64,000 nucleotides of DNA, taken from Pleurodeles waltl. Its lineage: Eukaryota; Chordata; Amphibia; Caudata; Salamandridae. Location of the stretch: contig NC_090447.1 of NCBI RefSeq assembly GCF_031143425.1, forward strand, positions 846,429,760 through 846,493,759. The letters are read 5' to 3'. Shown one piece after another: positions 1 through 11,910 of this stretch. Both the position numbers and the translations under genes were made by a program. Position 1 is the stretch's first letter, and the number at the start of each line of letters is the position of its first letter. The notes beneath the pieces were generated by a model. That model saw only the letters and a program-made list of their open reading frames with translations, did not search any database and was not told the DNA's origin.

Positions 1-55
1 CTTGCTGAAGAGATATTTCCACCATAGCCCTGTTCATGCTTGATCTTTTAGCACA

Positions 56-345
56 GTGATGGTCCACTATCAACCCAAACGTTTACAAGTACTGTCAATT
101 AATATGAACGGCCTCACCCATTTAATCAAAAATAAGAAGGTCCTAGTCTGTGTGGCGACAAAATCTCCTGACATTGCACTAATGCAGACAACCCACCTCT
201 TATGTAGAACCCAACAAGATAAAGAGGAACTGGGTGATCAGGGTGGTCAGGGTTATCGATGTATGTTATATTGGCAAGACAGATGCACCTGAACAGATGC
301 AGGGGTCGGTCAAGCATCCCAAGAAGGAGGTGGTGCGCAATCCTG
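56..345 (+). pseudogene. L1-like LINE endonuclease N-terminus, fragment
   Basis: The translation opens with a stretch (VLSINMNGLTHLIKNKKVL) that matches the start of the L1-type apurinic endonuclease (SxNxNGL..PIKRKK..). It continues with DIALMQTTHL, corresponding to the DIxxLQETHL motif, in which the catalytic Glu appears as Thr. A later QGYR matches the next conserved block, after which a stop and a frameshift end the similarity. Only about 90 residues of an endonuclease of roughly 230 remain, and no reverse transcriptase follows. It is a dead 5'-end scrap of ORF2. The L1-like assignment comes from motif recognition; another EN-bearing LINE clade is possible. Confidence 0.6.
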
Positions 346-2899
346 TTTAATAATTAATTCCAGTGCACAATCTGCAAGACATGGGTGGATGAAGGGGCCA
401 CTATGCCTTTGCTTTATTTGAACATTACATGCTGGAACCATTGTGGTCTTTGTAGTGTTTAATTACTCCTGGTTCTGAGGTTATAGGGCTGCCTCTGTTG
501 TAGTAACCATGTCTTGCGGTAATCACATAATCTGGTGGTGGCAGCACACCAAGTGGTTGTGGCTCATTAGTATAATGATGTATTTTTATCTGTTTTTGTA
601 CATTTCAACTTTTAATGTTGGCTCCAGATCCTTTTGTTTACATTCCAGGTGTGTGTACAGAGTGGATATGTAGCATGTGTTTGGTAAGGAAGCTCTGTGT
701 GCTGTGAGAGACTGAGTACTGGGATGAGTGCCATCCATTTTGGATGGCCCTTAAGTTAGCCCAAGATGGAAGGTGTATATAGTGTCCCCGGACAGTAAGT
801 GTAATTACTACATTCCTCTGGCTAGAGGGTGGAAACCCAAATGATAAGGGAAGAGAGGCTAGAAACAGTGCTACACTTAGAGCATCATGGTATTAATCTG
901 GGTAGTTTTAACTAAACTAAGAGCACTAGACTGGCCAATATTTATTGTATCTGGTGGTCAACTGCTGACATTTGAGCTCTCTAGCCCACACTGCCTCCCT
1001 GAGAAGCCTTTGACTGCTTGCCCTTGCTACCCTGAAAGTCAATTGCAGAAGAGTTGTACTTTGCCCAGTTTGAAGAGCTATGTTAGGACAGACCTAGGAC
1101 ACGAGTGACAAACAACCTCAACCCAGGACAGGGTCTGACAATATGTCCATTATTTTGTACAAGCTGTATTGTTAACCTTCAGACTTTTATTTTAGGCATC
1201 AGGCATCCCATACGATGGCCCTGAAGTCAAGGATCTTAAAGGAGCATACCAATGTAGTGAGATATATCTGAGCATTAAAATGGTTTGTGACACTTTATTT
1301 GATTATGGAGATGCAGGTTACAACTCCAGAGTGCTCCGCCCTCTTTCCCCTGATTCAGGAATAACTCTGAATATCATATGCAGTCTAAACTACCAGTGTA
1401 TGCCTTTATGAACTGTAACCCAGCATCCAAAATCTTGTTTTCTCAGCACTAAAGCAAAACTATTGGCATTGTCATTTCTTATAGCCATTTAATGCGTTTG
1501 GCCTGTCTCAACATTCTGCTGATTTCATTACTGCTTCATCAAATCCCTGCTCTAGCTATCTTATCTACAAGGTAACAGATCACTTATATAATGCCTACTA
1601 CCACGCCTCCCATTTTGTACCTTTTTCTGGAGTTTCAACACCATAAATACATAGCGCTCAACTTGAACTTTCACTATCTGTGATAATTCTGCTTCATTTA
1701 TATCATTTAGCAGCAATAAATGTTTAGCAGAATTCAGCTAGAAGTATTATTTGTCAGCATCAGACTTTTATAATGATGGTAGTAACATATATCCCCTAGC
1801 ACTGACTTGCTCTGTTTTAGCATCTTTTTAATATTTACTGAAGACATTTTGGGGATGTGATCTAAATGGTAGAATGCCAAGGTGTGGTTCATCTTCCTCA
1901 AGTAATAGATCGCTTATGTGCAATTTGATATATTGTGCAGAAATCAGAAAAAATAATTTGAAGGTAAGATCTGAAAAGGCTTTTAGACCTCTTGAATGGC
2001 TTTTAAATAGGAATTAAGCTAATATAATTCAAAGATAACTTCGAAAGACATGCAGTTTTTCATGCGTCTCCCAAGGCTCATATATTTACCAATGGTAGGA
2101 GGTAGTTTGATTATCTCCTGATGCTGATAAAGGTAGACTGAGCATCACATCTTGTTAGTAGGAAGGATCAGCATGATGTAGATCAGTTCCCAGGAATCAG
2201 CAAGATTTGCCAAGAGATCTTGCAACCAGACGCATGATGGTAGTGATAGAGATCAAGTTTTACTAAGACGTAAGTGATACAGAAGTTAACATATGGTGAT
2301 TTACAAATCTTCATTTAAATGCCTAACACAGAAATCAACATGGAAATGTAAAATGTGCATGTTTGAAATATGGTGGACAATGTGGCCTCAATCCATATTT
2401 GCCATCACGTTTTAACATGAAAGATGTTGTGCATTTGTATTTGAGTGTTATTGACGTGAAATTAACATTGAAAGTATTTTCTTGAAGAGAAACAGTAGAA
2501 ATTAAGCATAATATAAGTGCTGACTGAACATGAATTAATCCTAATTAGTTTGAGTTAAAGAGATTTATTAACAAGTAATATGTGTGCAGAAAAATAAATG
2601 CATGTTTAAAAGTGTTTGATGTCATAAATGTTTGCAATTAAATAATTTGCATTACTGATTTGATTCAAATCTGTAAGGTGTGCAATAGAATTTTTGTGTA
2701 TTAATTGTATTAATGTGCATTTAGGCTTTATTAGCTAGACTAGGCCTAAAGATTCATTTTTGTAGCAGTAGAGGAAAATTACTTGCTTATTCTGTTCCCT
2801 CTGACCTGAATGAATTCCCTAGTTTGCTAATGTGATGTCGAATGTCCTACTAAACTGAAGACTAAGAACATGTTTAATTGTTAACTAAGTAACAGTATT
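346..2899. other. AT-rich stretch with no recognised feature
   Basis: Read on both strands. Only short open frames are present and none has recognisable domains. The base composition is AT-rich, especially from 2300 to 2750. It is probably decayed repeat or unique intergenic DNA. Confidence 0.4.
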
Positions 2900-3855
2900 T
2901 GTGCTAGCTGTTGAACAAGACAGGAATAATTATTGAAACTCATATGAGAATTGTTTAGCTGATCCGGTGTATCATGAGAAAGGATCCCGAAGTAAAAATC
3001 AACTAGAAAATGTAATATTTTAGCTGAACTGTATAAATTCATTGAACTCACCATGCACTTTCTCAGAGAAAATCTGGAATAGTTGCAAACTTGATGGTGT
3101 CAGCAGCTACCATTGACTGTTTATTCTCGTGCACAAGATGAGTCCACCTGGAGGATAAATCGAAAGATCCATGGACATTTCTAATTAGTGAGAGACTTTT
3201 AAGAGTATAGTCAGTCTTGTCTTGTCTTGCTTGGACTCCTCGAGAGTCTGGCGAAGTCTGCTATTGTCACCTTGTGTCCTTCTCAAGTCTTCTCCAGTGT
3301 TTAATCTTTGTATTATGAGTTTCCTCTTAATCCTAATTGCCTCTTTTGCTTACGCTGATCAGTACTTATATGTCCAAATCAATTCTGAACTGCTGACCTA
3401 TTCCATGTGCAACTCGTGTTTTGCACTGTCCTGATGCTGCTGTCTACTGAGGTCGCTAGAAGGTGAATGCTCTACTTGACTAAACTTTCCTGTCTGCTGT
3501 CCCATGAGGAGAGGTATAACTGAATGTGGTTTCTTGTTTCCTATTCAGCTTAGATAATTACACCGGCATGTTTTTATAGTGAGTTGCCCTAGTTGGATGG
3601 TTTTCCAAATTATTTTTGTCTTTTCTGTTTGCTTTTGCCCATATGTGTTAGCCTTTTTCCATACATGCAAGGTCATATTTTTATTAGCGATAAGGATGGC
3701 ATCGCCATGATAAAATGATTGTTAACCTGAACTTTGATGATTTACTGATGGCACCATCATCTGCACTGAAATCTAAAATTAATGTGCATAATATGGTTTT
3801 GCTAATTTATGTTATTCTTTTGGAGTGTCTAAAGGTATTGATGTTTAGTAGACTT
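2900..3855 (+). other. Possible diverged LTR-like repeat (partner of 23970-25310)
   Basis: Between 3500 and 3640 this stretch shares scattered blocks with 24600-24720, including a shared run ending in TTTTCCAAATT after a TTAGATG/TTGGATG block. Beyond the MITE at 3856-4241, a block near 4455 (CTCACTGAGTCCAAAGAT) resembles 25160-25190 (CTCACCACTGGGCCCAAAGAT). The order is preserved, which suggests two old copies of one repeat. No coding domain was found. The similarity was judged by eye and is weak. Confidence 0.25.
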
Positions 3856-4241
3856 GGGCCCTCATTATGAGTTTGGTGGGTAGCGGAGGCTGCCCGCCAA
3901 ATTCTTCCCGCTTTCAGGCCGCAGCAACAGTGGAATGCCAGATGGGGCTGTGCATGGGGGACCCTCCACTGCTCATGCCAAGTGCATGGGCATTGCAGGC
4001 CCCCCCCGATGCCCCCATTCCACCAGCCTTTCCATGGTGGTGTAAAGCAGTGCTGCCATGGAGGATGACAACCACTGGGACCACAAGGCTGCCGGAAGCC
4101 GGCAGCCTGGCAGTGTCGGTGGTACGACCATGGTGGCTCCGCCATGGTCATAATGTGGAGGCCCCACCGCCAGTCTTTTGGTGGTGGGACTTCCATCACG
4201 AGTTTAGCGGTCATGCGACCGCCAAAGTCATAATGAAGGCC
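3856..4241. mobile_element. PIF/Harbinger-like MITE (GGGCCCTCATTATGA ends)
   Basis: The ends are near-perfect inverted repeats: GGGCCCTCATTATGA on the left and TCATAATGAAGGCC on the right. The interior is GC-rich with repeated ACCGCC/GGCGGT words, unlike the AT-rich flanks. A TTA follows the right end; the left flank reads CTT/TTG, so the expected 3-bp duplication is imperfect. There is no coding capacity. The same terminal sequence occurs at 39504-40085 and at the left end of the coding Harbinger element at 30992, so this is a non-autonomous relative. Confidence 0.75.
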
Positions 4242-4734
4242 TTAATAGACATTTTGGTCAGCCTATGTTTTTCATGTATGTCTACAGTTTAGTTGTGTGC
4301 ACCATATACGTTACATTGATTTTGGAATTATAATAACGCTTTGAACCTTTATTCAGTTTGGAGTTTGATTTGGTGTTTAAATATGAGTATGGTGTCTAGA
4401 ATTGTTTATGGTTTATGTGTTATTTATTTGTGTTGAATTAATCTAACTACCACACTCCTCACTGAGTCCAAAGATCCAATTAATTTATAGTGTCTAATGG
4501 TGGGAGAAGGAATGGTGTCTCACCAGAGCACTTGTGGTTTCTGAACTCAAGGCTGGAAAAAGACTTCTGCAGGCGCTCCAGCAGTAGGGGGCATTTCTTT
4601 CTTCACTGGGACCACTCGGCGTACTTTTATCTTCTAATGCCAATGAAGACAGATTGTAGATTATATGTTCAAAATGGGAAGGGTCAGCAGGATATAGCCA
4701 AGTGCCCAGGAATGAGTAAGGCTAACCCAAAACA
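4242..4734. other. No gene seen
   Basis: AT-rich sequence between two MITEs. It may be the downstream half of the diverged repeat that starts near 2900. No ORF with a recognisable domain. Confidence 0.35.
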
Positions 4735-4953
4735 TTACCGCCATGAAAAGGTTGGCGGGAGGGGGACTCGTAATCCCCTGGGATCACAACCGCCGGGACC
4801 AATGTGGCGGGAAACCGCCGGTCCCAGCGGTGTGACCGCGGCGCTTCCACTGCAGTCGTAATCCCATGTGAAGCACCCCCAGCCTGTTAGCGGTGCTTCC
4901 GTCAAAACATCCCTGGCGGTCTATGACCGCCAGGGTTGTAATGAGGGCCATAG
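4735..4953. mobile_element. Truncated Harbinger-like MITE, right half only
   Basis: The block from about 4735 to 4953 is collinear with the right half of the MITE at 39504-40085. Shared features are the GGCGGGAAACCGCC core, the AGCACCGCCAGCCTGTTGGCGG-like block (here with GTTAGCGG), and the terminus GACCGCCAGGGTTGTAATGAGGGCC. The left terminal repeat is missing and the sequence starts abruptly after an AT-rich region, so this is a 5'-truncated copy. No coding capacity. Confidence 0.7.
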
Positions 4954-5786
4954 TCACTAGGATATAAGAAATGTATTGGGCTCATATGAGTGGTGAGGAC
5001 CGCAGGGTAATATGTGGTAGGCCAATTATATCTTGAACTGTTAAGGCAGAAATCTTCCAAGCACTTTGTCTCCCACACTTGCATGTGCCGGGTGTCAGGC
5101 TGGCTAGGGTCTGAGCCTTGACTTGAATAGGGCTCACCTGACTGGTGCTTATACAGCTTCAGGAGCTTGAGAGGGGCTTGAGATGTGAACCCTGCTCTAA
5201 ATTTTGGCACAGCAGGAGTAAGTGGAATCTGTGATTTTAAAGACTGTAGTTTTTGCTCAGGTTGCCAGTCTTGATTGCTCTTTCACTTCCCTTCTTTATG
5301 GGATGTTTGCTTACAGTAGTAGTCAGTATTCAAGGTACTACTGAGGACCAATTGCATCATAGCATAAATTCTGGAATCCTGAATTCATTTGCTCCTCCAG
5401 AAGGACTTATCATCATCATCATCATCATTATTATTATTATTATTATTGTTATTACTAATAATAATAACAATAATAAAAACAATTGTTCTTTTGCCATCAT
5501 TTTACTCATTCAGCAGCATTTCTGCCTCATGTGTGCTGCATTATGGATAACTGAACCTTTTCTGGTTACCCCCATTTTTTATTTGGTTATTAGTGCAATT
5601 ATAATTTACTCATATATTTCTCACATGCCATCATCAAAATATCAATCATTATTTGCAAGAGACAATGCTCACAAGATCATAAACAAAGAAGGCAGGATAA
5701 ACGACCAACAGGTGTAACTGGACAAATTGTGGACATTAGGTAATATTTGTTAATCAACCCAACACAAAGGTTCATAATTACAAGCA
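4954..5786. other. No gene seen; contains one microsatellite
   Basis: An open frame of 154 codons spans 5253-5717. It includes an isoleucine/asparagine run produced purely by the ATC/ATT repeat at 5408-5472. The remainder has no recognisable domain, so I do not call it a gene. Confidence 0.4.
5408..5472. repeat. (ATC)n(ATT)n microsatellite
   Basis: About seven ATC units grade into ATT units, followed by AAT-rich sequence. The trinucleotide periodicity keeps one frame open on the plus strand. Confidence 0.9.
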
Positions 5787-6130
5787 CCTAGTGCCACCTT
5801 GTGCTGCTCTAGTGTAATTTTTTATACTAAGGCGGGATTAAGGAGGCCTTTCTCCCACGCTGTGTTTACAAAGTGGTGCACTGCTTGCATTGCGCCACTT
5901 TGTAATCCCTTGCAACACATTATGTCTGCGCCAGGCATAATATACGCAAGGGAGGGCGTTCTGACGCAGAAAGGCCTGAAAAATGCTGCAGTGAAATTTA
6001 CATTTCACTGCGCCATTTTTTCCATCATTTTTAATGCCTGCTCAGAACAGGCGTTAAAATGACTCACTCTTTTTAATCAATGGGCATCCATGTACTTTGT
6101 TGCACTAGTGTCAATATTTATTAAAACACT
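5787..6130. mobile_element. Partial copy of MITE family 2
   Basis: The stretch shares ordered blocks with the copies at 27138, 28577 and 38388. These are a TTGCGCCACTTTGTAA-type block, a CACATTATG..GCCAGGCATAAT block, a GCAAGGG..GCG..CTG block, the TTTCACTGCGCCATTTTT block, and a GCCTGCTCAGAACAGGCGTTAAAATGA block. It lacks the 3' half (the GTGGTGC..AAATCTG end), so it is truncated, ending just before the DIRS element. Non-coding. Confidence 0.65.
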
Positions 6131-6175
6131 TTAATAAAATTAAGACTTTCCTTCATAACTTACTAGGAAAATCTA

Positions 6176-6208
6176 CATTTTATGGCAAGACCGGAGGCTC
6201 ATATTATG
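6176..6208 (+). repeat. DIRS inverted terminal repeat, left
   Basis: The core TATGGCAAGACCGGAGGCTC followed by ATATTATG is present in inverted orientation at 11019-11046, with one mismatch (CCGG versus CAGA around the centre). Inverted terminal repeats of this kind frame DIRS elements. Confidence 0.88.
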
Positions 6209-6213
6209 TTAGT

Positions 6214-7529
6214 TTAAAGCAAATTAATCACAGTTAACGAGGTATGTTGAACTGGCTTACAGTAAAATACTTTAAACACACTAGCGTTAGACCAATCAGC
6301 CGATTTGAGAATGTCTTCTAACCGAGAGCCAGCCCAGAAAGCCTTAGAGGCCGTAGCGCCTCTGGTAGAATGGGCCCCAAATACTGAAATATCTACCCCG
6401 CTAAGGACATAATCCATTTAACCCAACGGGCTAGAGTTGGAGAGGAAACGGGCTTAAAAGTTTTTTTTAATGAAATCAGGAGTTGGGGAGCGGAAGAAGA
6501 CCTCAAATTGGCTGTTCTTTGTTCATAACTTTTCAAGCATTGGCCTACACAAAGTTTAGGCTGATCAGGAAAATAAGGATAAAAAACTGTAGACAAATTA
6601 GTTTTAGTACGTCTATGAACATTAAATAATACACCTAAACGAGTAAAATGCCGAGCTGTAATGTCTAAAGCTCTAACATCTGGAAGGGCCTTAAGAGAAA
6701 CAAGGCATAATAACATAGTAAGTTTAGCTGATAACTTTTTTAAAGAAAGTAACATATTATCTGGCCAAGATAGAAATAGATTGAAAACAACATTAACATC
6801 CAACAGGGAACTGTACTTTGGAGTTCGAGGATTGGAAAACTTTACTCCCTTCAACAAGCGACAGACCAAAGGTTGTCCGCCAACTGGTTTTCCGTTGATG
6901 TAAGGATGGACAGAGGAAATGGCTGACCTATACAAATTGATGGTACAATAGGACTTACCTTTGCTTGCTTCAGTCACTAGGAAATTAATGATAAAAGTCA
7001 CATCTGCTGAAAGGGGATTGAGACATTTTTCCATACACCAGCTATGCCAAAATGACCAGGCTGATTTATATGCCTTCTTGGTACCTGAGGCCCATGAATG
7101 TTCAAAGAAGACTGCAGCCATCTGCCAAAATAGAAGGGGTTGGTACGCAATCCCCGACAATTTCAATGCTGAGAGGGTGAGAAGATTCTCTACTATCAGG
7201 TTGTGGGGAAGACCGAGGGGATTGGAGAGGAGATCTGGGAAGGACAGAAGTAGACAAGGGAAATCCATTGCCAACTCCAGAAGAGAAGGGAACCACACTT
7301 GGGATTGCCAAAAGGGGGCAATGAGAACCACCAGGGCCAGCTGACGTCTTACTTGAGTTAGCAATCTGCTTATCATAATAAATGGGGGAAAAGCGTAATT
7401 GAGGGAAGTTGACCAACCTGAGAAAAAGCATTGAAAGCTAGAGCTAAGGGATCTGGTCGCCAGCTGAGGAAAAGGGGAAGTTGAACATTGAGACGGGACG
7501 CAAAAAGATCTATCTGAAAAGGGCCCCAT
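6214..7529 (-). pseudogene. DIRS tyrosine recombinase (integrase)
   Basis: Catalyses DNA strand exchange for insertion of the circular DIRS cDNA. The N-terminal core-binding part contains WASGTKKAYKSAWSFWHSWC, typical of retroelement YR proteins. The catalytic region has SLKALPDVRALDI (first Arg area) and RRTKT. In a second frame comes GAHSTRGATASKAFWAG, containing the HxxR pair. The Tyr candidate sits in SVFKVFYCKP. The frame shifts near 6400 inside a G run, between ..WIMSLAG and DISVFGAHS, so the catalytic C-terminus is separated from the rest. The start is uncertain because the frame overlaps RNase H. Inactive copy; the assignment is secure. Confidence 0.88.
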
Positions 7530-8850
7530 TTGTGGGAATTAGCCTTGAAAATTGAGGTATGAAGTCTCCAATCGCTTGCATCCAGGAGATATCTGGAATG
7601 CCAATCCGCGACCATATTTAGATTGCCTGGCAGGTACTCTGCCTTGACAGAAATCCTGTTTTGGAGGCAAAACCCTTTCGCTAATTCCGCTAAAGGTTTG
7701 GATCGTGTGCCTCCCAAATGGTTTATATAACGGACCGCAGAGATGTTGTCCATTCTGAGAAGAACTAAGCAACAAATCTTGTCCCTGGCCAGACTTTTTA
7801 TTGCAAAGGAGCCGGCAAGCATCTCTAAACAATTGATGTGCAGTTTTGACTCCTGTAGAGACCATGTGCCTCGAGTCGAGATTGGTCCACACTGGGCTCC
7901 CCAGCTAGAAAGGCTTGCATCGGGTTCTAATACTAGATTGGGCGCTGATGCAAAGATTGTCCTGCTGTTCCAGGCATCTAAATGGTCTATCCACCATTCC
8001 AATTCTGCGTGAGATTCTCGATCTAGAATAACATCGTCTGAATAAGAGAGACCCTTTTGGAGATGACACATTTTTAGTCTTTGAAGAGCTCTGTAATGGA
8101 GCAGGCATGGAAAAATGGCCTGAATCGAAGAAGAAAGCAGACCTACTATCCTTGCCAGAGTTCTTATGGATATTGAAGATTTGCGAAGAGCTTGAAGAAT
8201 TTCTGATTTTATGGATTTGACTTATGCGGAAGGAAGATGTAGGGTGGCAGAGACAGAATCGATTAGAAACCCTAAGAATTCTAGCCTTTGAACCAGAACC
8301 AGAAGAGACTTCTCGATGTTTATGAGAAAACCGAGGCTCGACAGGAGGGAACGAGCTAACTGAAGATGAGATAGAAGAGAAGAGAACTTTGATTCATGAT
8401 GAGAATATCATTGAGATAGATAATTAACCTGACCCCTTGGGCTCTGAGACAAGCTACCACGGGTCTCGTGAGCTTTCTGAAACACCAGGGGGCCAAAGAG
8501 AGGCCAAAAGGAAGAGAGGAAAAATGATAAGTCTGGTTTAACCATTTGAATTGCAAGAATTTCCTTGACTCTGGGTGCATGGGGATGGTTAGATATGCAT
8601 CCTGGAGGTCTAAACGAGCCATCCAATCATTCTGAAGAAGAGAATCCCTGAGGTGGAGAATGGTTTCCATTTTGAAATGTCGATAGACTACAAAACGATT
8701 GAAGAGTTTTAAGTTGATGACTGGTTGCATTTTCTTGTTTTTCTTTTGAACCAGGATGACTGAACTGACGAAACCGGTAGGATCTAACTGAAAGGGGACA
8801 ATAGCCCTTTTTTGCAGAAGGGATTGGATCTTAGAAATTAGATGTGTCAT
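7373..8850 (-). pseudogene. DIRS reverse transcriptase - RNase H
   Basis: RT: the VINLKLFNRFVVYRHFKMET block is followed by DWMARLDLQDAYLTIPMHPE (motif A) and FSSLPFGLSLAPWCF (motif B). Motif C reads IIYLNDILI, where the first catalytic Asp of YxDD is Asn (codon 8410-8412). RNase H: LVLEPDASLSSWGAQC and LLRMDNISAVRYINHLGGTR. The linker EFLGFLIDSVSATLHLPSA lies around 8220-8290 and is followed by a stop. RT and RNase H lie in different frames, so at least one frameshift plus a stop separate them. Synthesises cDNA in the family; this copy cannot be active as written. Confidence 0.88.
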
Positions 8851-10346
8851 CTGGAGAGAAAACTTGGGCGGATGAGTAGATACCCATTGAACCGGCTTTG
8901 TAAAGCTCGATAGAATAACCCTGTACTGTGTTTAAAACCCAGGGATCTGCTTTAATTGACTGCTTTGTCTGGAGAAATAATGAAAGATGGCCTCCTACCA
9001 TAGGAAGGCCAGAAGGGGGACTTACCGGTTTGGGCGGAGGATCTGGAACCTCTGTTGCCTTTGTTGCGGAAGCCACAACCTCTTTGTGGGTAGAATTGAT
9101 GTCTGTACTCTTGGTATGAAGAATTGTAGGCACCACGGAAACATTGATTGTTGTAGATTCAGCCGGCAAAGTGGTTCCTGCCTCTGCCAGCCCTGGCAAA
9201 AACCCAGTTGCTGAACATCTTCTTGAGGGATTGTTGGGCTTTATCCAATGAAGCAAAAGTGGACACATATTTACTCAATTCCATTATGAAGGACTCCCCA
9301 AAAAGGAGGCCTTCTGCCTTGATACCTGGATCTGAGGTAGCCAGGTTGACGAGCTTGGGGTCAATCTTTAGGAGGAGACCTTTCCTGCGCTCATGCGTAA
9401 TAGCAGCGTTGGCATTACCCAACAGACACAAAGATCTTTGGACCCATAAAGATAACTCAGTAGGATTAATAGGCGAATTGTCCAGACGAGCTGCTTCCAC
9501 TATATCGAAAACGCGGGTCAACAGCCCCACAACGTCCAGGAGTTTGTCCTGACATGAGGACCATGCTTTATCCACCCCTTTGTGGGGATCCTTGCCAAAC
9601 TTAGTAATAAATGTGAGGAGGGAAGGATCAATGGTTGGAGTTACAGTTATTTTGGCGTGTAGTGAACGACGTGGACATTCCAAACGGAGCTTAGCTCTCG
9701 ACTGTTTGTCAAGGGGAGTACGCAATCTGGAAGCAACATAATCCCTGACATGATCCGCCGGAAACCATTCAGTGGAGTGCGGATGGTGAATGTCATTTGG
9801 GTCGAACATAGGAACCCTTCCGAATCAGTATTTAATTGAGGCTTATTGCGCCGAAAATAGTGCTTTTTTAGGAGGTGGGGAGCCAACAATATCATCATCA
9901 TCTTTGTCAGATTTATCAGGCGTCTGAAACCACATCTGGAAGTTCATCATCTGTATCCAATATATTGGAAATAACAATAGGCGCAGAAATATGCTTGGAT
10001 TTTTTAGAACTTTTTAAAGACAATTTATTCACATTTAAACACCCCTCCCTTAAGGGAGGCCTGTGAGGAGCCACGTCCTCTGTTTTTGTGAGGATACCTC
10101 ACCAACCAATGCCGTATTGGGAGAAGAATTGGAAAAAAGGCGTTTTCTGCTATCCCCCGCAGACTGGGCCAACATTGTCTTGATAACCAAGCTCAAAACA
10201 GAATTTTCCAAATTATTTGACAGTTTATTAATAGAGGCTGAAACAGCCTGTTCAACAGAAAGTTGAATAAACTCATTGAACTGTCCAGTAATCAAATCCT
10301 CCTGTTGATTCATTGTTTTATTCAGGGAGGAACAATCTGTCTCCAT
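8831..10346 (-). pseudogene. DIRS gag-like ORF1
   Basis: The N-terminal part (10346-10050) is polar and helix-prone. The central part (9809-9159) has the DIRS gag signature: MFDPNDIHHPHSTEWFP, then DPSLLTFITKFGKDPHKGVD, a CQDKLLDVV block, LSLWVQRSLCLLGNANAAIT, and IDPKLVNLA..GLLFGESFI. It ends with RAGRGRN. The segment 9268-8831 continues in another frame as a low-complexity tail. Stops between 10050 and 9830 and a frameshift near 9200 interrupt it. By family knowledge it is the nucleic-acid-binding particle protein. Confidence 0.78.
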
Positions 10347-11018
10347 AAATAAAAGCAGAGAAAAATACTGAGGAGACTGAAGGGAGAGAAAGGCTTAAAT
10401 ATTTCCTCCACTGGAGGAAAAACCAACTCGGCTCAGCCCTGTGGGCGGAGAAAGGGGAAAGAGAAGGCTCGAGAGGAAACCCCCCGAAGCAGCGAGGCAG
10501 ACAGGACCGGAGGGCTGAGCAAACAAGCTCTCACGGATCGAATAAATACCACAAATCGACAAAGCAGGTGAGCGCTTGAAAAAGAGGACGTTTCTCTCAA
10601 CTGTCGCACCGAAAATGGTGCCGCGGTGAGAGAAAAACGCCGAACTTTCGACTGGGAGCTCACGCTGACAAACGCGCATTAAAGCGGAAAACATGATATG
10701 AAATGCGGCTACAAGCCGACTCAAAACCACATATTAAACAATAAGCACAATAGAAACATAACGCAACACGTTTAGACAATGAACAATATTAAACTAAAAA
10801 ATGTAAGGGGAATTATCTGCAATACTTATCTTGACTGCGAGCAGCAAGAAAAGAGGGCTGTTCACAGTCAAGATTCGTATTTAGGGAAGCACTGTACTGT
10901 GATTGGTGTATACTCTTGGACTACTCATTTTCTCCCATTGGCCATGTTTTGTTTGTCTGCTGGGATTTGTAGTTTTTTCTCTTGACTGCTGCTATTTAAT
11001 AAAACAAGAAAAGAAATG

Positions 11019-11051
11019 CATAATATGAGCCTCTGGTCTTGCCATAAAATT
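11019..11051 (-). repeat. DIRS inverted terminal repeat, right
   Basis: Reverse complement of the repeat at 6176-6208. It reads CATAATATGAGCCTCTGGTC and then TTGCCATAAAAT on the plus strand. It lies at the 5' side of the element relative to its genes. Confidence 0.88.
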
Positions 11052-11907
11052 CAGCACAAACCTAACTCTATATTTATATATTTTGACGCCAGACTAGCCT
11101 AACGTCAAAATATTGGAGTTAAACGTCATTTTTTACTTGCGGGAAACTACATTGCATCAATGAGATGCAAGGTACACATTCCCGGGCAAAAAATGACTCT
11201 AAGGTCCTAGCACCTTATTTATCCTCCTGTGCAGAAATGGTGCATGGGAGGATGCAGGCCTAAATAATGGTGCTAAACTTGCTTCGTGCCATTATTTAAC
11301 GCCTGGGTCAGGGCAGGTGTTAGGGGACTTGTGGGCCTATTTCCAAGGTGGCACACAATGGAATAAGCCCACAGGTGCCCTCCCCAGGCCCCAGGGACAC
11401 CCCCACCCATACCAGAGGGACAGCGGAGGATGGGGGACCCCATCCCAGGTAAGTATAGGTAAGTATTTGGTTTAATTTTTAAGTGCCAATGGGGCCCTGA
11501 AATGGGCCCTCATAGATGGCACTGGGTGCAGTGGCCATGCCCAGGGGACCCTTGTCCCCTGTGCTGGCCATTGGGGCGTGGGCATGACTCCTGTCTTTTC
11601 AAAGAACGCAGTTATGTGGGATGGTAGGTTTTGCATTGAGAAATGACGCTAGGCTGGTTAGAGTCATTTCTTATGACTCTAACCAGTCTAACGTAATTTT
11701 TCTGTTTAAAACCCTCTTCCCCCATACTACCACCCCCACCCGGCTAACGTAATTTTCCTTGATGTTAGCCCACCCTTAGTGCCACCTTGCCCATTCCTTA
11801 AATATGGCACCCGGCTGGCACTCTGGAATCGCGCAAGCCAGCACTATACTTTTTGACGCAAAACTGCATTAGCGCAGTTTTGCATGAACAAGTATAAATT
11901 TGGGCCC
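11052..11907 (+). mobile_element. MITE family 1, copy a (left end missing)
   Basis: Collinear with 12647-13556 and, inverted, with 45573-46447. Shared blocks are CTAACTC.ATATTTATA, a TTTTGACGC..AGAC.AGCCTA block, TTGCATCAATGAGATGCAAGG, a GGCCTATTTCCA.GGTGG block, CCATGCCCAGGGGAC, and the end TTTTGCATGAACAAGTATAAA..GGGCCC followed by TTA (11908-11910). Roughly the first 80 bp of the family is absent and DIRS sequence abuts here, so DIRS insertion or a deletion removed the left end. Non-coding. Confidence 0.75.
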
Positions 11908-11910
11908 TTA

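Larger units (their letters stand above)
6176..11051 (-). mobile_element. DIRS-type tyrosine-recombinase retrotransposon
   Basis: A 4.9-kb element read on the minus strand. It is bounded by inverted terminal repeats of about 33 bp (6176-6208 and 11019-11051), a DIRS hallmark. In minus-strand order it encodes a gag-like protein, RT plus RNase H, and a tyrosine recombinase in a different frame that overlaps the RNase H frame by about 157 bp, as in the DIRS order. There is no LTR and no target duplication, as expected for tyrosine-recombinase integration. All three genes carry stops or frameshifts, so this copy is inactive. DIRS elements are abundant in salamanders by general knowledge, which supports the organism guess. 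Confidence 0.9.

Noticed and set aside
3807..4292. Overlapping frames of 135 and 141 codons on opposite strands
   Set aside because: They lie inside a GC-rich palindromic MITE, where stops are rare in all frames.
5253..5717. 154-codon frame with a long isoleucine and asparagine run
   Set aside because: The run is the ATC/ATT microsatellite and the rest has no domain.
6176..11907. DIRS inserted precisely into MITE family 1 copy a
   Set aside because: The missing ~80 bp of the MITE is not found on the other side of the DIRS at 6175, so a simple insertion is not supported.
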